Notes: generated by a model from the sequence alone, not told the origin. 64,000 nt of DNA from an uncultured Tateyamaria sp. (GCF_947494755.1 NZ_CANLVZ010000007.1:124001-188000), one strand, 5' to 3'; positions 43,333 through 51,708 are shown, numbered from the stretch's first letter. Program-made: numbers and translations.

Positions 43333-44456
43333 AGGTGATGATCGTGGTCACTCACCTGCTTGGCACCGGACATCTTGCGCGGGCGCTGACCTTGGCCCGC
43401 GCCTTTGATGCCGCGGACGATGAGGCGACGGTTGTCAGTGGAGGACTGCCCGTCAGCCACTTTGACAGCGATGGGGTGACGCTGATCCAACTGCCTGCCA
43501 TACGCTCGGACGGCGTGGAGTTTACAACACTGCTGGACCCTCACGGCGAGGTTGCGGACGCGCCCTATATGGCCGCGCGGTGCCGCGCACTTGTGGCCGC
43601 TCTGACCCGGATCCGCCCCGATGTGCTGATCACCGAGTTGTTCCCCTTTGGCCGACGCATCCTGCGCGATGAATTTCGCGCTCTGCTGGAAGCGGCGCTT
43701 GCAATGACCGCCCCTCCAGTGATCCTGTCGTCCATCCGCGATATCCTCGCGCCGCCCAGCAAACCGGCCAAAGCCCAGTTTGCCGACGACATGATCACAC
43801 GGTTCTACGACGGGGCATTGGTGCATTCCGATCCGGCACTGATCCCTCTGGATCGGAGCTGGCCTGTGTCTGAGATGCTGGAAAAACGGCTGCATTATAC
43901 CGGCTTCGTGGCCCCTGTCCCCCCTGCGCCAAGCACGCCAAACAACCAGATATTGGTGAGTGCAGGCGGTGGTGGCGTGGGTGATCGGATATTTGAGGCC
44001 GCCCGCGACGCCGCCCACCAGACACCTGATCTGCAATGGCGGTGCCTGATCGGTGGATCACCTGATCGCATCCCACCCCTTGCCGAGCGCGCACCTGCCA
44101 ACATGATCTGCGAGGCCACGCGCGCCGACTTCCGCACGCTTCTGAGTGGGGCGGCCGCGTCGGTGTCGATGTGCGGCTACAACACGGCGATGGATGTCTT
44201 GCAGACCGGCGTTCCGGCGGTCTTTGTGCCGTTCGATGATGGGGGCGAAGTGGAACAAGGATTGCGCGCAGAGGCGCTGTCCACCCTACCCGGTGTGGGT
44301 GTGGTCACTCAGGATGCGCTGGACGGTGCGGCCCTGCTGCACGGGCTGGATCAGGTCCGCTCCGCCCCGCGCCGTGCAGCACGGAGTGACCACATGGACG
44401 GTGCCGCACACAGCGTGCGGATCGTGCGTGAGATATGCCACAAGAGGGCACGATGA
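43329..44456 (+). CDS. GT-B glycosyltransferase (COG4671/GT28-like), second copy
   Basis: This protein of 375 residues starts VMIVVTHLLGTGHLARALTLA and continues with LVSAGGGGVGDRIFEAA-type glycine loop and SMCGYNTAMDVLQTGVPAVFV. These match the N-terminal, linker and nucleotide-sugar motifs of the protein at 39226-40449 (FGLGHLRRSRALA, PGGGGDG, CMGGYNTFCELL). Two divergent paralogues in one operon suggest two separate transfer steps with related donors. The start ATG 43329 forms an ATGA overlap with the phosphatase stop; an upstream in-frame codon at 43284 lies inside the phosphatase and is rejected. Confidence 0.82.
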   Translation: MKVMIVVTHLLGTGHLARALTLARAFDAADDEATVVSGGLPVSHFDSDGVTLIQLPAIRSDGVEFTTLLDPHGEVADAPYMAARCRALVAALTRIRPDVLITELFPFGRRILRDEFRALLEAALAMTAPPVILSSIRDILAPPSKPAKAQFADDMITRFYDGALVHSDPALIPLDRSWPVSEMLEKRLHYTGFVAPVPPAPSTPNNQILVSAGGGGVGDRIFEAARDAAHQTPDLQWRCLIGGSPDRIPPLAERAPANMICEATRADFRTLLSGAAASVSMCGYNTAMDVLQTGVPAVFVPFDDGGEVEQGLRAEALSTLPGVGVVTQDALDGAALLHGLDQVRSAPRRAARSDHMDGAAHSVRIVREICHKRAR

Positions 44457-45214
44457 AATGTGATTGGTCCCCTTTGCGCAACGCCCTCGCAGCCTGCCGT
44501 CGCGACGCGCTGAGCGTCCCGCTCTGGTGGCGCGACGACGATGCGGTTGCGCGCACGGCGGCGCTGGATCAGCTTGGCGCGTTGTCAATGCAATTGGAGA
44601 TACCGGTGCACCTTGCGGTAATCCCTGCGCACGCGACCCCTTCGGTCGTCGGGGCGGTAGCAGATTTCGGCATGGTGCCGGTCGTGCATGGATGGGCGCA
44701 TGTCGATCACAGCACGCCGGGTGAGAAAAAGAACGAGTTCATGACCCTCCGCGCCAGCGCCAGCGAGGACACCGCTACGGCGCTGAAGGTGATGACCCAA
44801 CTGTTTGGGAACCGGCTGCGCCCCATGTTTGTCCCGCCGTGGAACCGGATCAATGATCAGGTCAGCGCGGGGCTCGCGCCCCAAGGCTACAGCACGGTGT
44901 CGACGTTCGGGCCGCGGGGCGACGACCACGACGCATCGGGCCTTGCGCATATCAACACCCATATCGACCCGATCTGGTGGAAGGGCGCGCGCGATCTGAT
45001 CGACCCGGACAAGTTGATCGCGCAAACCGTGGCGCATCTGGAGTCACGCCGGACGGGGGCCGAGGATGGGAACGAGCCCTTGGGCCTGTTGACCCATCAC
45101 CTCGTTCAAACCCCCGCGATCTGGTCTTTTGCCGAACAATTTTTGCACGAAATGAGGACAGGTGGGGCGACCCCTTGGGTCATGGCCGCACCTCGAACGG
45201 AGACTGAAACATGA
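44453..45214 (+). CDS. Polysaccharide deacetylase-like protein (divergent NodB fold)
   Basis: This 253-residue protein shows degenerate but ordered NodB motifs. These are an acidic triad WWRDDDAV in place of TFDDG at about residues 24-31, HGWAHVDHS in place of HSxxH at about 81-89, and FVPPWNRI in place of RxPYG at about 124-131. The metal-binding Asp-His-His set appears to be kept. The likely reaction is removal of an acetyl group from an N-acetylated sugar made by the operon's glycosyltransferases (inference). No signal peptide is visible, so it should act in the cytoplasm, unlike many chitin or peptidoglycan deacetylases. ATGA overlaps join both neighbours. Confidence 0.72.
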   Translation: MKCDWSPLRNALAACRRDALSVPLWWRDDDAVARTAALDQLGALSMQLEIPVHLAVIPAHATPSVVGAVADFGMVPVVHGWAHVDHSTPGEKKNEFMTLRASASEDTATALKVMTQLFGNRLRPMFVPPWNRINDQVSAGLAPQGYSTVSTFGPRGDDHDASGLAHINTHIDPIWWKGARDLIDPDKLIAQTVAHLESRRTGAEDGNEPLGLLTHHLVQTPAIWSFAEQFLHEMRTGGATPWVMAAPRTETET

Positions 45215-45690
45215 GCAGACTTGAATCCATGCGCCGCCGTCTGACGGCCCAGATCGACGGGATCAACTGGGCCGCCGCCAAGATCACCGACATCCCGGGC
45301 GATGTGCTGGAAATGGGGCTGGGCAACGGGCGCAGCTATGACCATTTGCGCCAGGAAGTGACGGACAGACGGATCTGGGTCATCGACCGGATCCTGAAAT
45401 GCCATCCCAGTTGTGTCCCGCCCGAACCCGATTTTCTTGAGGGCGAGGCCGAACCAATGATGCAACGGCTGATCGATGACGGGCACAAGATGGCACTCGC
45501 GCACTATGATTTCGGCTATGGGATCAAGGAAAGGGATGTAGAGGAAGGGGCGCGGCTCAGCCCCCTGATCGTGCAACTGATGAGCTCCGGCGGCCTTGTG
45601 CTGTCACAACAACCGCTTGTGGGGCTGACCCAAATCGTAGGGCCCGACACGATCGATCCTGAACGCTATCTCTTCTACCGGGCCGCGTGA
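45211..45690 (+). CDS. Class I SAM-dependent methyltransferase-like protein, last gene of glycan operon
   Basis: This 159-residue protein has the SAM-binding-like motif EMGLGNGRSYDHLR near residues 33-46 and an otherwise small Rossmann architecture. It is the paralogue of the product of 27909-28406. At the end of the first strand after motif I it has WVIDRILKCHPS, and the second acidic position is AHYDFGYG. In this operon it could methylate a sugar or carboxyl group of the product. The ATGA overlap with the deacetylase gene supports co-translation. The operon seems to end here; the next gene starts 115 bases later with its own ribosome site. Confidence 0.72.
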   Translation: MSRLESMRRRLTAQIDGINWAAAKITDIPGDVLEMGLGNGRSYDHLRQEVTDRRIWVIDRILKCHPSCVPPEPDFLEGEAEPMMQRLIDDGHKMALAHYDFGYGIKERDVEEGARLSPLIVQLMSSGGLVLSQQPLVGLTQIVGPDTIDPERYLFYRAA

Positions 45691-45805
45691 CCCCGCTCCG
45701 CCTTGATCACATTTTAGGAACATCTGTTGTCACCGCGCGTTGGGCGCACATAGATTGCTGACGATAAAAGGGCCGCTCGCTTGGCCGATCCAAAGGAGTA
45801 AACGA

Positions 45806-46372
45806 ATGACTGTTTTCAAGACCGCTGCCACAGCCGCACTGGTGACCTTTGTCGCCACGGCCAGTTTTGCCGCACCTCTGAAGCTGACACCCGCCAATCC
45901 GCAACCCACAGGGCTGAAGCCGGGACTGGCCGTGAAATACGTCTACCCATTGGATGTCAAAAGCCTGAACCAGGCCAACCGCTATCTCAAAGAAGCAACC
46001 CCCGGCACCCCGCTGAGCGGCCTTGATTACCGCGACACGGCTGAGGGCGACAAAACGCTGACGTCCAAGCAGGCCGAGCAGGTGGTCGCGGGGATTTCGG
46101 GCTATGTCCGGTTTGACAGCCCCGGCACGTATACAATCGATTTCCTGACCAATGATGGGCTCGACGCCAAGATCAGCGGCCAGACGGTCGGCTATTTTGA
46201 TGGGCGTCAGACGTGCCAGGAAACACCTGCCGTGCAGGTCGAGGTGCCATCAGCTGGCTGGTACGAGCTTGAAGCCACGTATTTCCAGCGGGTCGGGACA
46301 TCGTGCCTGCACATGCGGGCAGGAAAAGGTGCGCCAGACTGGATGGCTGACGCGGCGTTTGGGCACAAGTAA
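45806..46372 (+). CDS. Exported PA14-like domain protein
   Basis: This 188-residue protein has a signal peptide (MTVFKTAATAALVTFVATASFA) and a PA14-like beta-sandwich. The visible segment runs YVRFDSPGTYTIDFLTNDGLDAK, then VEVPSAGWYELEATYFQR and TSCLHMRAG. PA14 modules bind carbohydrates in many toxins and hydrolases. The start ATG 45806 has AAAGGAG 7-8 bases upstream. It lies directly after the glycan operon and before a strong terminator, so a link to surface carbohydrate is possible but not shown. There are two cysteines (QTCQE, TSCLH) that could form a disulfide. Confidence 0.75.
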   Translation: MTVFKTAATAALVTFVATASFAAPLKLTPANPQPTGLKPGLAVKYVYPLDVKSLNQANRYLKEATPGTPLSGLDYRDTAEGDKTLTSKQAEQVVAGISGYVRFDSPGTYTIDFLTNDGLDAKISGQTVGYFDGRQTCQETPAVQVEVPSAGWYELEATYFQRVGTSCLHMRAGKGAPDWMADAAFGHK

Positions 46373-46396
46373 GGGGTTCAGGTTTTGAGAGATTGG

Positions 46397-46429
46397 GCGC
46401 GTCGGCTGTTTGGGTCGGCGCGTTTTTTT
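46397..46429 (+). terminator. Rho-independent terminator
   Basis: GCGCGTCG pairs with CGGCGCG (7 bp with one G-T wobble) around an 11-base loop, followed by seven T residues. It lies 25 bases after the PA14-like gene. It marks the boundary between the GC-rich chromosome and the AT-rich segment that follows. Confidence 0.75.
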
Positions 46430-46661
46430 GTTGTCGATACCGTTCGGCGATCGATGTGTCTTAAGCAAGACTTAAGCTGACGATCGGTCTCAGCTGATCA
46501 AAAAATGGCCCTGTACATAACGAAAACGCTCGGATTTTAGGTAGTTGAGGATTGCCATATTTGGGCATTTGTCGGAGTAGACACACAAGCCAACTTGATC
46601 TAATGTCAACTTATTGAGGTAGATGTTCTGCAAATAGGTCGCTCGAGCAAGGAAAGCGAAA

Positions 46662-46958
46662 ATGGCACGTGAAAACTACAAGGCGGAGCAACTGTGGCTG
46701 AACAGCTTCTTTCAAGAGATCAAAACCTTGGACTTGAGCCTTGAAGCTGAATTCGAAATGCGTCGAGCCGGCGTGTCGCTGGCAGAGCTTTTGGACGTTT
46801 TTGCCTCAGGAGAAGTTGAGTGGGCTGACCGAGACTATGACGGTTGCTCTTTCGTCATTTCAGGGAGGAACTGTGACGATGAGGAAATTAAGATCTATGG
46901 GGGGTTTTGTTCGGAGATTGAGATGGTCTCTGTGATGCAAATAGAGAGAGTAAGGTGA
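46662..46958 (+). CDS. Small protein resembling DUF4258-type toxin partner of MqsA
   Basis: This 98-residue protein has an AT-rich gene unlike the flanks. The N-terminus is helical and charged (KAEQLWLNSFFQEIKTL). The C-terminal half (EVEWADRDYDGCSFVISGRNC, then DEEIKIYGG and EIEMVSVMQIERV) has the strand pattern of DUF4258, a RelE/ParE-like fold. The next gene begins 3 bases later and encodes an MqsA-like zinc/HTH protein, a common arrangement in toxin-antitoxin pairs with the toxin first. The toxin role is inferred mainly from that pairing. The upstream 289 bases hold the terminator and AT-rich sequence with no other gene. Confidence 0.6.
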   Translation: MARENYKAEQLWLNSFFQEIKTLDLSLEAEFEMRRAGVSLAELLDVFASGEVEWADRDYDGCSFVISGRNCDDEEIKIYGGFCSEIEMVSVMQIERVR

Positions 46959-46961
46959 GAT

Positions 46962-47561
46962 ATGGCTGGGCTAGATAAACATATCTGTCGTAAAATCCAT
47001 GTTAGAGAATGTAAGGACTACGACGCTTCTCATTTGATCGGAGCGCCTTTTCCCGTAACCTTAACAGGCGGCGTTTTGGAGAAGCACTGTGAAGAATGTA
47101 ATGCCAAAGCTGGACATATACTCAAAAACCCGCGGCAGCTTACAAGAATGGTTGCAGTAGCACGAGCATGCGACGACATGAAGCTCAATGGATCAGAGGT
47201 TCGGTTTCTTAGGAAGTCTATAAATCTAAAGGCCAAAGAACTCGCGGAGAAACTCGATATCGATCCAGCGCACTTGTCGCGGATCGAAAACGGTCATCTT
47301 GCAATTTCGGTCGTATTAGAGAAACTAGTTAGGTCAGCGGTTTGTTTGTCCTTTCTTGATGAGGCGAGAATTGTAGGTATGGACGGAAGTTCAATTCTTT
47401 CTATGAACATTCCAAGCGTTGTATGCTCTTCTCGCATCTTTTCTTTAGACTTGCGCTTAGTTGAGCAAAACAATGTCCTGCACGTTGTTGGTGGGGAGAG
47501 ATCTGCAACAGTTTCCTCCAAGTCATGGAAAGACGATTGCGAACCAAAGATTGCAATTTAA
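46962..47561 (+). CDS. MqsA/YgiT-like zinc-HTH antitoxin-type regulator
   Basis: This 199-residue protein has an N-terminal cysteine-containing part (HICRKIHVREC, then KHCEECNAKAG) like the zinc domain of MqsA. An XRE-type HTH follows at about residues 76-110: LNGSEVRFLRKSINLKAKELAEKLDIDPAHLSRIENGHLAIS. The C-terminal third is unassigned. MqsA-type proteins bind the partner toxin with the zinc domain and the promoter with the HTH. Here the first cysteine pair is spaced C-x7-C rather than CxxC, so zinc binding may be altered. The gene is AT-rich like its partner. It ends just before a bidirectional hairpin. Confidence 0.68.
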   Translation: MAGLDKHICRKIHVRECKDYDASHLIGAPFPVTLTGGVLEKHCEECNAKAGHILKNPRQLTRMVAVARACDDMKLNGSEVRFLRKSINLKAKELAEKLDIDPAHLSRIENGHLAISVVLEKLVRSAVCLSFLDEARIVGMDGSSILSMNIPSVVCSSRIFSLDLRLVEQNNVLHVVGGERSATVSSKSWKDDCEPKIAI

Positions 47562-47565
47562 TTTG

Positions 47566-47591
47566 TTGGGCGGTGATTTTTCACCACCCAA
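47566..47591. terminator. Bidirectional terminator-like hairpin
   Basis: TTGGGCGGTGA and TCACCACCCAA form an 11-bp stem around a TTTT loop. Pairing is complete, with one wobble, on the minus-strand transcript, and there is one mismatch on the plus. It sits between the convergent MqsA-like gene and lepA and probably ends both transcripts. Confidence 0.6.
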
Positions 47592-47673
47592 TTTCTGACC
47601 AGTCCACATTTACGATCTGTCATGAAGCTGAAAGACAGCGGCGAAAAGGTAGGACCATCAGTTAGGTGGTCTC

Positions 47674-49470
47674 TCACCCATCCATCTTCAGCGCCGAAAT
47701 AAACGCTTCCTGCGGGATATCCACCTTCCCGAACTGGCGCATCTTCTTCTTACCCGCCTTCTGCTTGTCCAGCAGCTTGCGTTTGCGCGTCGCATCCCCG
47801 CCATAGCATTTCGCCGTCACGTCCTTGCGCATCGCCGATAGCGTTTCGCGCGCGATGACCTTGCCACCAATCGCCGCCTGGATCGGGATCTTGAACATGT
47901 GCCGCGGGATCAGGTCCTTGAGCTTTTCCACCATCGCGCGCCCCCGCATTTCAGCGCGGTCGCGGTGCACCATGATCGACAGGGCATCCACGGGTTCCTC
48001 GTTCACAAGGATCGACATCTTGACCAGATGATCCTCACGATAGCCCGTCAGTTGATAGTCAAAGGACGCATAGCCCTTCGTCACGGACTTCAGCCGGTCG
48101 TAGAAGTCGAACACCACCTCGTGGAGTGGCAGGTCATAGACGACCATCGCGCGCGAACCCGCGTAGGTCAGGTCCAACTGGATGCCGCGGCGGTCCTGAC
48201 ACAGTTTCAGCACGTCGCCCAGATAATCGTCGGGCACAAGGATGGTCGCCTTGATCCGCGGCTCTTCCAGATGGTCGACAATGGACAGGTCCGGCATGTC
48301 GGCGGGGTTGTGCAGCTCCATCATCGCGCCGTCACGCATGTAGACGTGATAGATCACCGACGGGGCTGTGGTGATCAGCTCGATATCGTATTCCCGCTCG
48401 ATCCGGTCGCGGATTACCTCAAGATGCAGCAATCCCAAGAACCCGCAGCGGAACCCAAACCCGAGCGCAGCGGACGTTTCCATCTCAAAACTGAAGGACG
48501 CGTCATTGAGCGCCAGCTTGTCTATGGCGTCGCGCATATCCTCGAACTGAGCCGAGTCCACCGGGAACAGCCCACAGAACACCACCGGCTGCGCTGGTTT
48601 GAAGCCAGGCAGCGGCATGACCTCTTTGCGCTCATGCGTGATCGTGTCGCCCACGCGCGTATCGCGCACCTGCTTGATCGAGGCCGTCAGAAACCCGATC
48701 TCGCCGGGCCCGAGGCTGTCCACCATCTCCATCTGCGGGCGGAACACGCCGATGCGATCCACGTGATGCACCGTCTTGTTCGACAGGAATTTGATCTTTT
48801 CGCCCTTTTTCAGGCGGCCATCAATCACGCGGATCAGGACGATAACGCCGAGATAGCTGTCATACCAACTGTCCACCAGCATCGCCTTGAGGTCCGCATC
48901 CGGGTCGCCCTTGGGCGCGGGCAGCAGTGTCACGATGGCCTCAAGCGTTTCGTGGATCCCCTGCCCTGTCTTGGCCGACACGGCGATGGCACCCGAGGCG
49001 TCGATCCCGATCACATCCTCGACCTGTTCGGCGACGCGGTCGATGTCAGAGGCGGGCAAGTCGATCTTGTTGAAGACCGGCACGATATCATGGTCCGCAT
49101 CAATGGCCTGGTAGACATTGGCGAGCGTCTGCGCCTCGACCCCTTGAGTGCTGTCCACAACCAGCAAGGAGCCTTCGACCGCACGCATAGAGCGGGACAC
49201 CTCATAGGCAAAGTCCACATGGCCGGGCGTATCGATCAGGTTCAGCACATAGGCCTCGCCATTGTCGGCGGTGTAGTCGATGCGCACCGTATTGGCCTTG
49301 ATCGTAATGCCACGCTCGCGCTCGATATCCATACTGTCGAGCAGCTGTTCCTTCATGTCCCGGGCGGCCACGGTGTTCGTGGACTGGATCAACCGGTCGG
49401 CAAGGGTCGATTTCCCGTGGTCGATATGGGCCACGATGGAGAAATTGCGGATATGTGAAAGCGGTGTCAT
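47674..49470 (-). CDS. lepA: Elongation factor 4 (back-translocating GTPase LepA)
   Basis: This 598-residue ribosomal GTPase has G1 [15 protein letters not shown]2 [14 protein letters not shown]3 IDTPGHVDF and G4 [11 protein letters not shown]-like domains II, III and V follow, then the LepA-specific C-terminal domain ([21 protein letters not shown]). It acts on stalled ribosomes. The start ATG 49470 gives the family N-terminus ([17 protein letters not shown]); no clear ribosome site is seen before it. It is flanked on both sides by genes of atypical composition, while lepA itself has normal GC-rich codon use. Confidence 0.97.
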   Translation of the reverse strand: MTPLSHIRNFSIVAHIDHGKSTLADRLIQSTNTVAARDMKEQLLDSMDIERERGITIKANTVRIDYTADNGEAYVLNLIDTPGHVDFAYEVSRSMRAVEGSLLVVDSTQGVEAQTLANVYQAIDADHDIVPVFNKIDLPASDIDRVAEQVEDVIGIDASGAIAVSAKTGQGIHETLEAIVTLLPAPKGDPDADLKAMLVDSWYDSYLGVIVLIRVIDGRLKKGEKIKFLSNKTVHHVDRIGVFRPQMEMVDSLGPGEIGFLTASIKQVRDTRVGDTITHERKEVMPLPGFKPAQPVVFCGLFPVDSAQFEDMRDAIDKLALNDASFSFEMETSAALGFGFRCGFLGLLHLEVIRDRIEREYDIELITTAPSVIYHVYMRDGAMMELHNPADMPDLSIVDHLEEPRIKATILVPDDYLGDVLKLCQDRRGIQLDLTYAGSRAMVVYDLPLHEVVFDFYDRLKSVTKGYASFDYQLTGYREDHLVKMSILVNEEPVDALSIMVHRDRAEMRGRAMVEKLKDLIPRHMFKIPIQAAIGGKVIARETLSAMRKDVTAKCYGGDATRKRKLLDKQKAGKKKMRQFGKVDIPQEAFISALKMDG

Positions 49471-49535
49471 GGTTGGGATATGTAGGGGTTTTGGAGGGTG
49501 GTCAATGGGTGTGTGGAGTCGCAGGTGGTGCGGGT

Positions 49536-50858
49536 GTGGCTGAGGTGGATTTTTCTGATACTGATAGCAGAAAAGCTTGGCTCTCAAGCCTGAGCAAAGA
49601 AGTTAGTTGCTTACTGGCAAGTCGGGCTGCTCTGAGGATTATCGTGCAGATTGACGGAGAAAGGGATCGTAGTTTCGAACTACTAGCACTGGCAAGCTTC
49701 AGATGTGCTATCACAGCGCTCTGTTGGGCACAGAGGCCAGAAGGATATACGGCGTGCTTAGAAAAGTCCGCCATGTCTGCTGGCCGGTCCGCAGACAAGG
49801 CTTGCATGACCGCTGACACAGCCGCCACACTTGCGCGGACTGCAACTCAAGCCGCCCGCCATGCAGCATTGGCAGCGAGCAATCGCCCCGATTCCCCATC
49901 AGAAGCAGAGCGAGCGATCAGCCGTTTTGTGCATGATATGTCAGGTCCTGACGGCCTTTCGACACAATCCGAAGCCAGTTCAGCGGTTACTTACGCTTTG
50001 TCCAAGGATTGCACCACCACTTCCAGCACCCAACTACTCACTACGCCCATCTGGCCAGACGGTGATATACCTTCTCCAATCATTGAAGCGCACAAATACT
50101 TTGTTCTTCGACTAGAGTATTTTCCAGATTGGGCGTTCTTTAAGAATTGGTATTTGGCCGTCTACGATGGCCGTTCAGTCGACTGGGCTTTGACGATTGA
50201 AGTGGCCAAGTTGCCAAATGAGGTGTGGAATGCCGGGTTGGCAGAAGTGGCTCAAGCAATCAGAGAGATCGAAGCGCGGCATTCTCAAGGAACCGGCAGT
50301 GTTGAATCGCAGGAAGTAACGTCGAGCAACGTCACGAATTTGCTCGCACGTGCCCCAATCGTTCAAGCCAGTATGGCGTCAATGTCAGAGGCGGTTTCAT
50401 TGCGCCTTGACTCGTTTTCATCCATGGGGCGACCAAACGAAGAAATACCGTTCGTGCGGACCCTGCGTAGCATGCCTGAAACAGCATTGCGCATTATCAA
50501 AATTCTCGAAAACAGCCCCTCATACGAAGGCTCTGACGCGGCACTCGCCTTGGAAGTGGGGAGCCTTCGTGCAGAAGTCGAGCAGTTGAAAGCCGACTTA
50601 AAGATGGCTCACGCTGAACTGACGGAGTTACGAAAGAAGCCTTGGTACAAAAGTACTTCAGTGCTGTTTGCAGGCAGCGTAACATCCGCAATTGCAGTTT
50701 CCCTGTGGACGATATCGGATGAGGACTTTAACGGGGAGAACCGTTGGAATAATTTGGCGCAGGAGCTCGATTTTCTAGCAGGCAAAGTGTGGCCCGATGC
50801 CAATGATCGAATCCCAGAGGGCTTGCGCTTTAAATTACCAGATATTGAAGAGACCTGA
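49536..50858 (+). CDS. Hypothetical protein with coiled coil and single membrane anchor
   Basis: This protein of about 440 residues has no confident family. Its base composition is clearly less GC-rich than the neighbours. Visible regions are an N-terminal Ala-rich helical part ([20 protein letters not shown]), a Trp/aromatic-rich segment ([19 protein letters not shown], then [11 protein letters not shown]), a coiled coil at about 335-370 ([19 protein letters not shown]), and one transmembrane helix at about 373-393 ([16 protein letters not shown]). The aromatic segment recalls a motif in uncharacterised alphaproteobacterial proteins (recollection only). The start is uncertain; GTG 49536 follows AGGTGG. 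It stands alone between lepA and small lipoprotein genes. Confidence 0.6.
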   Translation: MAEVDFSDTDSRKAWLSSLSKEVSCLLASRAALRIIVQIDGERDRSFELLALASFRCAITALCWAQRPEGYTACLEKSAMSAGRSADKACMTADTAATLARTATQAARHAALAASNRPDSPSEAERAISRFVHDMSGPDGLSTQSEASSAVTYALSKDCTTTSSTQLLTTPIWPDGDIPSPIIEAHKYFVLRLEYFPDWAFFKNWYLAVYDGRSVDWALTIEVAKLPNEVWNAGLAEVAQAIREIEARHSQGTGSVESQEVTSSNVTNLLARAPIVQASMASMSEAVSLRLDSFSSMGRPNEEIPFVRTLRSMPETALRIIKILENSPSYEGSDAALALEVGSLRAEVEQLKADLKMAHAELTELRKKPWYKSTSVLFAGSVTSAIAVSLWTISDEDFNGENRWNNLAQELDFLAGKVWPDANDRIPEGLRFKLPDIEET

Positions 50859-50933
50859 GCGTCAGCATATAAGAAATTAAGTCCGCCTTAGCAACGGCGA
50901 CCACGAAGACGGCACAACGCGCTCAACCTCCCC

Positions 50934-51059
50934 CTAAATCGCCCGATCCACCGCGTCCGCGGCGTTGGTGATGTCTCGACCAAAGCCCTTGGCGGTTTCG
51001 CAAGCGGCCAAGGTCGCGGTGACGACAAGGGCGATCAGGATCAGGCGGGTGCGGGCCAT
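50934..51059 (-). CDS. Entericidin A/B-like small lipoprotein
   Basis: This 41-residue lipoprotein reads MARTRLILIALVVTATLAAC followed by ETAKGFGRD, then ITNAADAVDRAI. The lipobox LAAC places the lipidated cysteine at residue 20. The mature part ETAKGFGRDI matches the entericidin pattern (C-x-T-x-G-x-G-x-D-I). GGAGG lies about 6 bases upstream of the ATG at 51059. Entericidins are small envelope lipoproteins linked to stress and bacteriolysis in E. coli. It is an isolated single gene, divergent from another small lipoprotein across 286 bases in which nothing else was recognised. Confidence 0.8.
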   Translation of the reverse strand: MARTRLILIALVVTATLAACETAKGFGRDITNAADAVDRAI

Positions 51060-51345
51060 TGGGACCTCCGTTTGGTGTTGACGTGGATATATCTTGGGTC
51101 ATGGGCCCGGTCAAACCCGGCTTGAGTGTCCGGAGCGGCATTTGGCCGGACCTGCGCCATTATGCGCCACCAGCGGCCTCGTCCGGTCGATCAGGGGTCA
51201 ATTCTCAGCCCCATCGTTGCGTTTTGGAGGTCAGACCATCGCCACCGGCCCACCCCTTCGTGAATTGCGTCCGGCCCCCAAATCCGGCATACTGTTGCGA
51301 TCAGAGCGGGCAAACCCGCCGACATCACAGGCCAAGGCATCCCGT

Positions 51346-51708
51346 ATGAACCGCACTGCACTCTTTTCCATTAGCGTGGCAGCCTTGTTGCTTGCAGCCT
51401 GCTCATCCAGCCCGGCGCGGTTCGACGACACGGGCAGATCATCGACACCGTCCAAACTATTTGCGACCGGCCCCATCTACTCGGCCTGCCAGCTTGCGGG
51501 ACGACGCGAGGCCAGCCGCGCGCGCTGTGGATGCGTGCAGGCGGTGGCGGATCAATCACTCAATGCCAATGATCAGCGCCGCGGATCGGTCTTTTTCGAC
51601 AACCCCGGACAGGCGCAAGAGGTCCGCACCTCGGACCGCGACATCGACGAACGCTTCTGGCTGCGCTGGAAAGCCTATAGCGAACGCGCCGCACGGCTCT
51701 GCACCTAA
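51346..51708 (+). CDS. Small conserved-type lipoprotein, unknown function
   Basis: This 120-residue protein has a lipoprotein signal (MNRTALFSISVAALLLAAC), with lipidation expected at C19. The mature domain contains ACQLAGRREASRARCGCVQ, DQSLNANDQRRGSVFFDNP and RFWLRWKAYSERAARLC, with four cysteines that could form disulfides. Similar short lipoproteins occur in Rhodobacterales, but no function is known to me. The ATG 51346 follows AAGG at 9 bases. Its last four bases overlap the end of the convergent acetyltransferase. Confidence 0.75.
   Translation: MNRTALFSISVAALLLAACSSSPARFDDTGRSSTPSKLFATGPIYSACQLAGRREASRARCGCVQAVADQSLNANDQRRGSVFFDNPGQAQEVRTSDRDIDERFWLRWKAYSERAARLCT

Noticed and set aside
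47899-49458. A 519-codon open frame antisense to lepA
   Set aside because: It lies wholly opposite lepA, has no family features, and is rich in His/Arg/Asp as expected for a GC-rich shadow frame.
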